DNA from: Deltaproteobacteria bacterium
GTDB lineage: Bacteria; Desulfobacterota_E; Deferrimicrobia; Deferrimicrobiales; Deferrimicrobiaceae
Length of the DNA: 5,335 bases
Assembly: GCA_023488945.1 (NCBI GenBank)
Contig: JAMDBZ010000005.1
Span: 1-5,335 of the forward strand
Reading direction: 5' to 3'
The notes under the pieces are model-generated. The model was not told the origin of the DNA. It did no database searches and saw only the letters and a list, made by a program, of their open reading frames with translations. Numbering within the stretch: position 1 is the first letter of the stretch; each line of letters opens with the position of its first letter. Shown here piece by piece: positions 4,122 through 5,335 of the stretch. A program made the position numbers and the translations under genes.

Positions 4122-5335
4122 ATGTCCGAGAAGACGGCGGGGAGAACGATTACGCCGACCGCCTCGGTTCCCGAGCCGGTCCTGGGGCTCCGGCAGAACC
4201 TCGCCCAGTTCTCGTTGCTCGTGCTGGTCAACGCCTTCGTCGGCGGGATGGTGGGGCTGGAGCGCGTAATCCTGCCGCTGATCGCGGAGCGCGAGTTCGG
4301 GCTGGTCTCCAAGAGCGTCATCCTGTCGTTCATCGTCGGGTTCGGGTTCGTCAAGGCGTTCACCAACCTGGCGGCGGGACGCTTTTCCGACCGGATCGGA
4401 CGGAAGGGGCTCCTCGTGGGCGGTTGGATCGCCGGGCTGCCCGTCCCGTTCATCCTGATGTGGGCTCCGTCCTGGGGGTGGGTCACCGCCGCCAATTTCC
4501 TTCTCGGCATCAACCAGGGGCTCTGCTGGTCGACGACCGTCATCATGAAGATCGACCTGGTGGGGCCGCAGCGGCGGGGCCTGGCGATGGGGCTGAACGA
4601 GTTCTCCGGGTATTTGGCGGTTTCCCTGGCGGCGCTGGCCACCGGGTACATCGCAGCGGCGTACGGCCTGCGGCCTGCCCCCTTCTACCTCGGGGTGGGG
4701 TTCGTCGTGCTGGGTCTGACCCTGTCGCTGTTCTTCGTCCGGGAGACGCATGGACACGCCCGTCATGAAGCGGCCAGGCACGGCAGCGTGGCCGAGGTTC
4801 CGTTCAAGGACATCTTCGCCCGTACCAGCTACCGGGACCCGAACCTGTTCTCCTGCAGCCAGGCGGGGATGGTGAACAACCTGAACGACGGGATGGCGTG
4901 GGGTCTCTTCCCGCTCTTTTTCGCCACCGCGCACCTGTCCGTGGAAAGGATCGCCGTCCTGGCGGCCACCTATCCCGGGGTGTGGGGAGTGTGCCAACTG
5001 TTCACCGGGGCTCTCTCGGACCGTGTCGGGCGCAAGTGGATGATCGCGGGAGGGATGTGGATCCAGGCGGGAGGGATCGGCTTGATCGCGGCCACGGCCT
5101 CTTTTTCATCCTGGATGACGGGCGCCGTTCTCCTCGGAGTCGGAACCGCAATGGTATACCCGACACTTCTTGCCGCCATCGGAGACGTGGCCCACCCCTC
5201 CTGGCGGGCTTCCGCCGTGGGAGTCTACCGGCTCTGGCGGGATGCCGGCTACGCTTTCGGGGCGCTATTGTCGGGGATCATCGCGGATACTCTGGGCGTC
5301 GTGTGGGCCATCGCGGCGGTGGGGGGCCTGACCTT
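4122..5335 (+). CDS. Major facilitator superfamily transporter (partial, runs off right edge)
   Basis: This inner-membrane secondary transporter is open through 404 codons to the window end. A polar N-terminus (1-27) is followed by membrane segments from about residue 28. MFS motif A appears in both halves: GRFSDRIGRK (86-95) after the second segment and GALSDRVGRK (296-305) at the equivalent place in the second half. This shows the duplicated six-plus-six layout. The central cytoplasmic loop (about 208-240) includes four histidines in eleven residues (THGHARHEAARH), a possible metal-binding patch. The gene begins 11 bases after the DsrE stop, with GGCGGGAAGG immediately before the ATG. That ribosome site is rather close, so coupling with upstream translation is likely. 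Being in an ArsR-led operon suggests efflux of the inducing compound or a related one. The substrate is unknown. Roughly one or two membrane segments are probably missing. Confidence 0.92.
   Translation, partial: MSEKTAGRTITPTASVPEPVLGLRQNLAQFSLLVLVNAFVGGMVGLERVILPLIAEREFGLVSKSVILSFIVGFGFVKAFTNLAAGRFSDRIGRKGLLVGGWIAGLPVPFILMWAPSWGWVTAANFLLGINQGLCWSTTVIMKIDLVGPQRRGLAMGLNEFSGYLAVSLAALATGYIAAAYGLRPAPFYLGVGFVVLGLTLSLFFVRETHGHARHEAARHGSVAEVPFKDIFARTSYRDPNLFSCSQAGMVNNLNDGMAWGLFPLFFATAHLSVERIAVLAATYPGVWGVCQLFTGALSDRVGRKWMIAGGMWIQAGGIGLIAATASFSSWMTGAVLLGVGTAMVYPTLLAAIGDVAHPSWRASAVGVYRLWRDAGYAFGALLSGIIADTLGVVWAIAAVGGLT

Noticed and set aside
3729..4997. Long minus-strand open frame opposite DsrE and the MFS gene
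   Set aside because: It is again a composition-driven antisense frame with no recognisable domain. It lies across clear DsrE and MFS coding sequence.
1..5335. tRNA or rRNA genes, CRISPR arrays, insertion sequences
   Set aside because: No tRNA- or rRNA-like stretches, regularly spaced repeats, transposase-like proteins or terminal inverted repeats were seen.

Overview
The window is a GC-rich stretch (roughly two-thirds G+C by eye) of a bacterial chromosome or large replicon. It is densely packed with short intergenic gaps and strong Shine-Dalgarno sites. A lipoprotein, a secreted PepSY protein and sulfur-linked families (TauE/SafE-type TSUP permease, DUF1634, DsrE) suggest a Gram-negative, possibly a deltaproteobacterium-like or other sediment/subsurface lineage. 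That placement is an inference from gene content and was not tested.

Left half, all on the minus strand, read from right to left. A TSUP permease (2852 to 2016) is followed after 14 bases by its usual partner, a DUF1634 membrane protein (2001 to 1624). After a 126-base gap with its own promoter-like sequence and a dyad comes a small lipoprotein (1497 to 1147). After a further 240 bases, holding a CTTAAG-N5-CTTAAG tandem box, come a secreted PepSY-domain protein (906 to 547) and an ABC-2-type transporter ATPase (465 to 1) that runs off the left edge.

Right half, all on the plus strand. An ArsR-family repressor (3148 to 3504), a 98-residue protein resembling a much shortened nucleoside phosphorylase (3497 to 3793), a DsrE-family sulfur-relay-like protein (3790 to 4110) and an MFS transporter (4122 onward, running off the right edge) form a tightly overlapped operon. 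The arsR promoter carries an AT-rich 20-bp dyad over its -10 region, a convincing autoregulatory operator.

The 295-base divergent region (2853-3147) separates the TSUP/DUF1634 pair from the ArsR operon. It also holds two strong inverted repeats on the TSUP side. The simplest reading is a small inducible locus in which an ArsR-type sensor controls a cysteine-bearing DsrE protein and one or two exporters. The likely signal is a thiol-reactive compound, sulfur species or metal(loid). The signal and the transported substrates cannot be read from the sequence.
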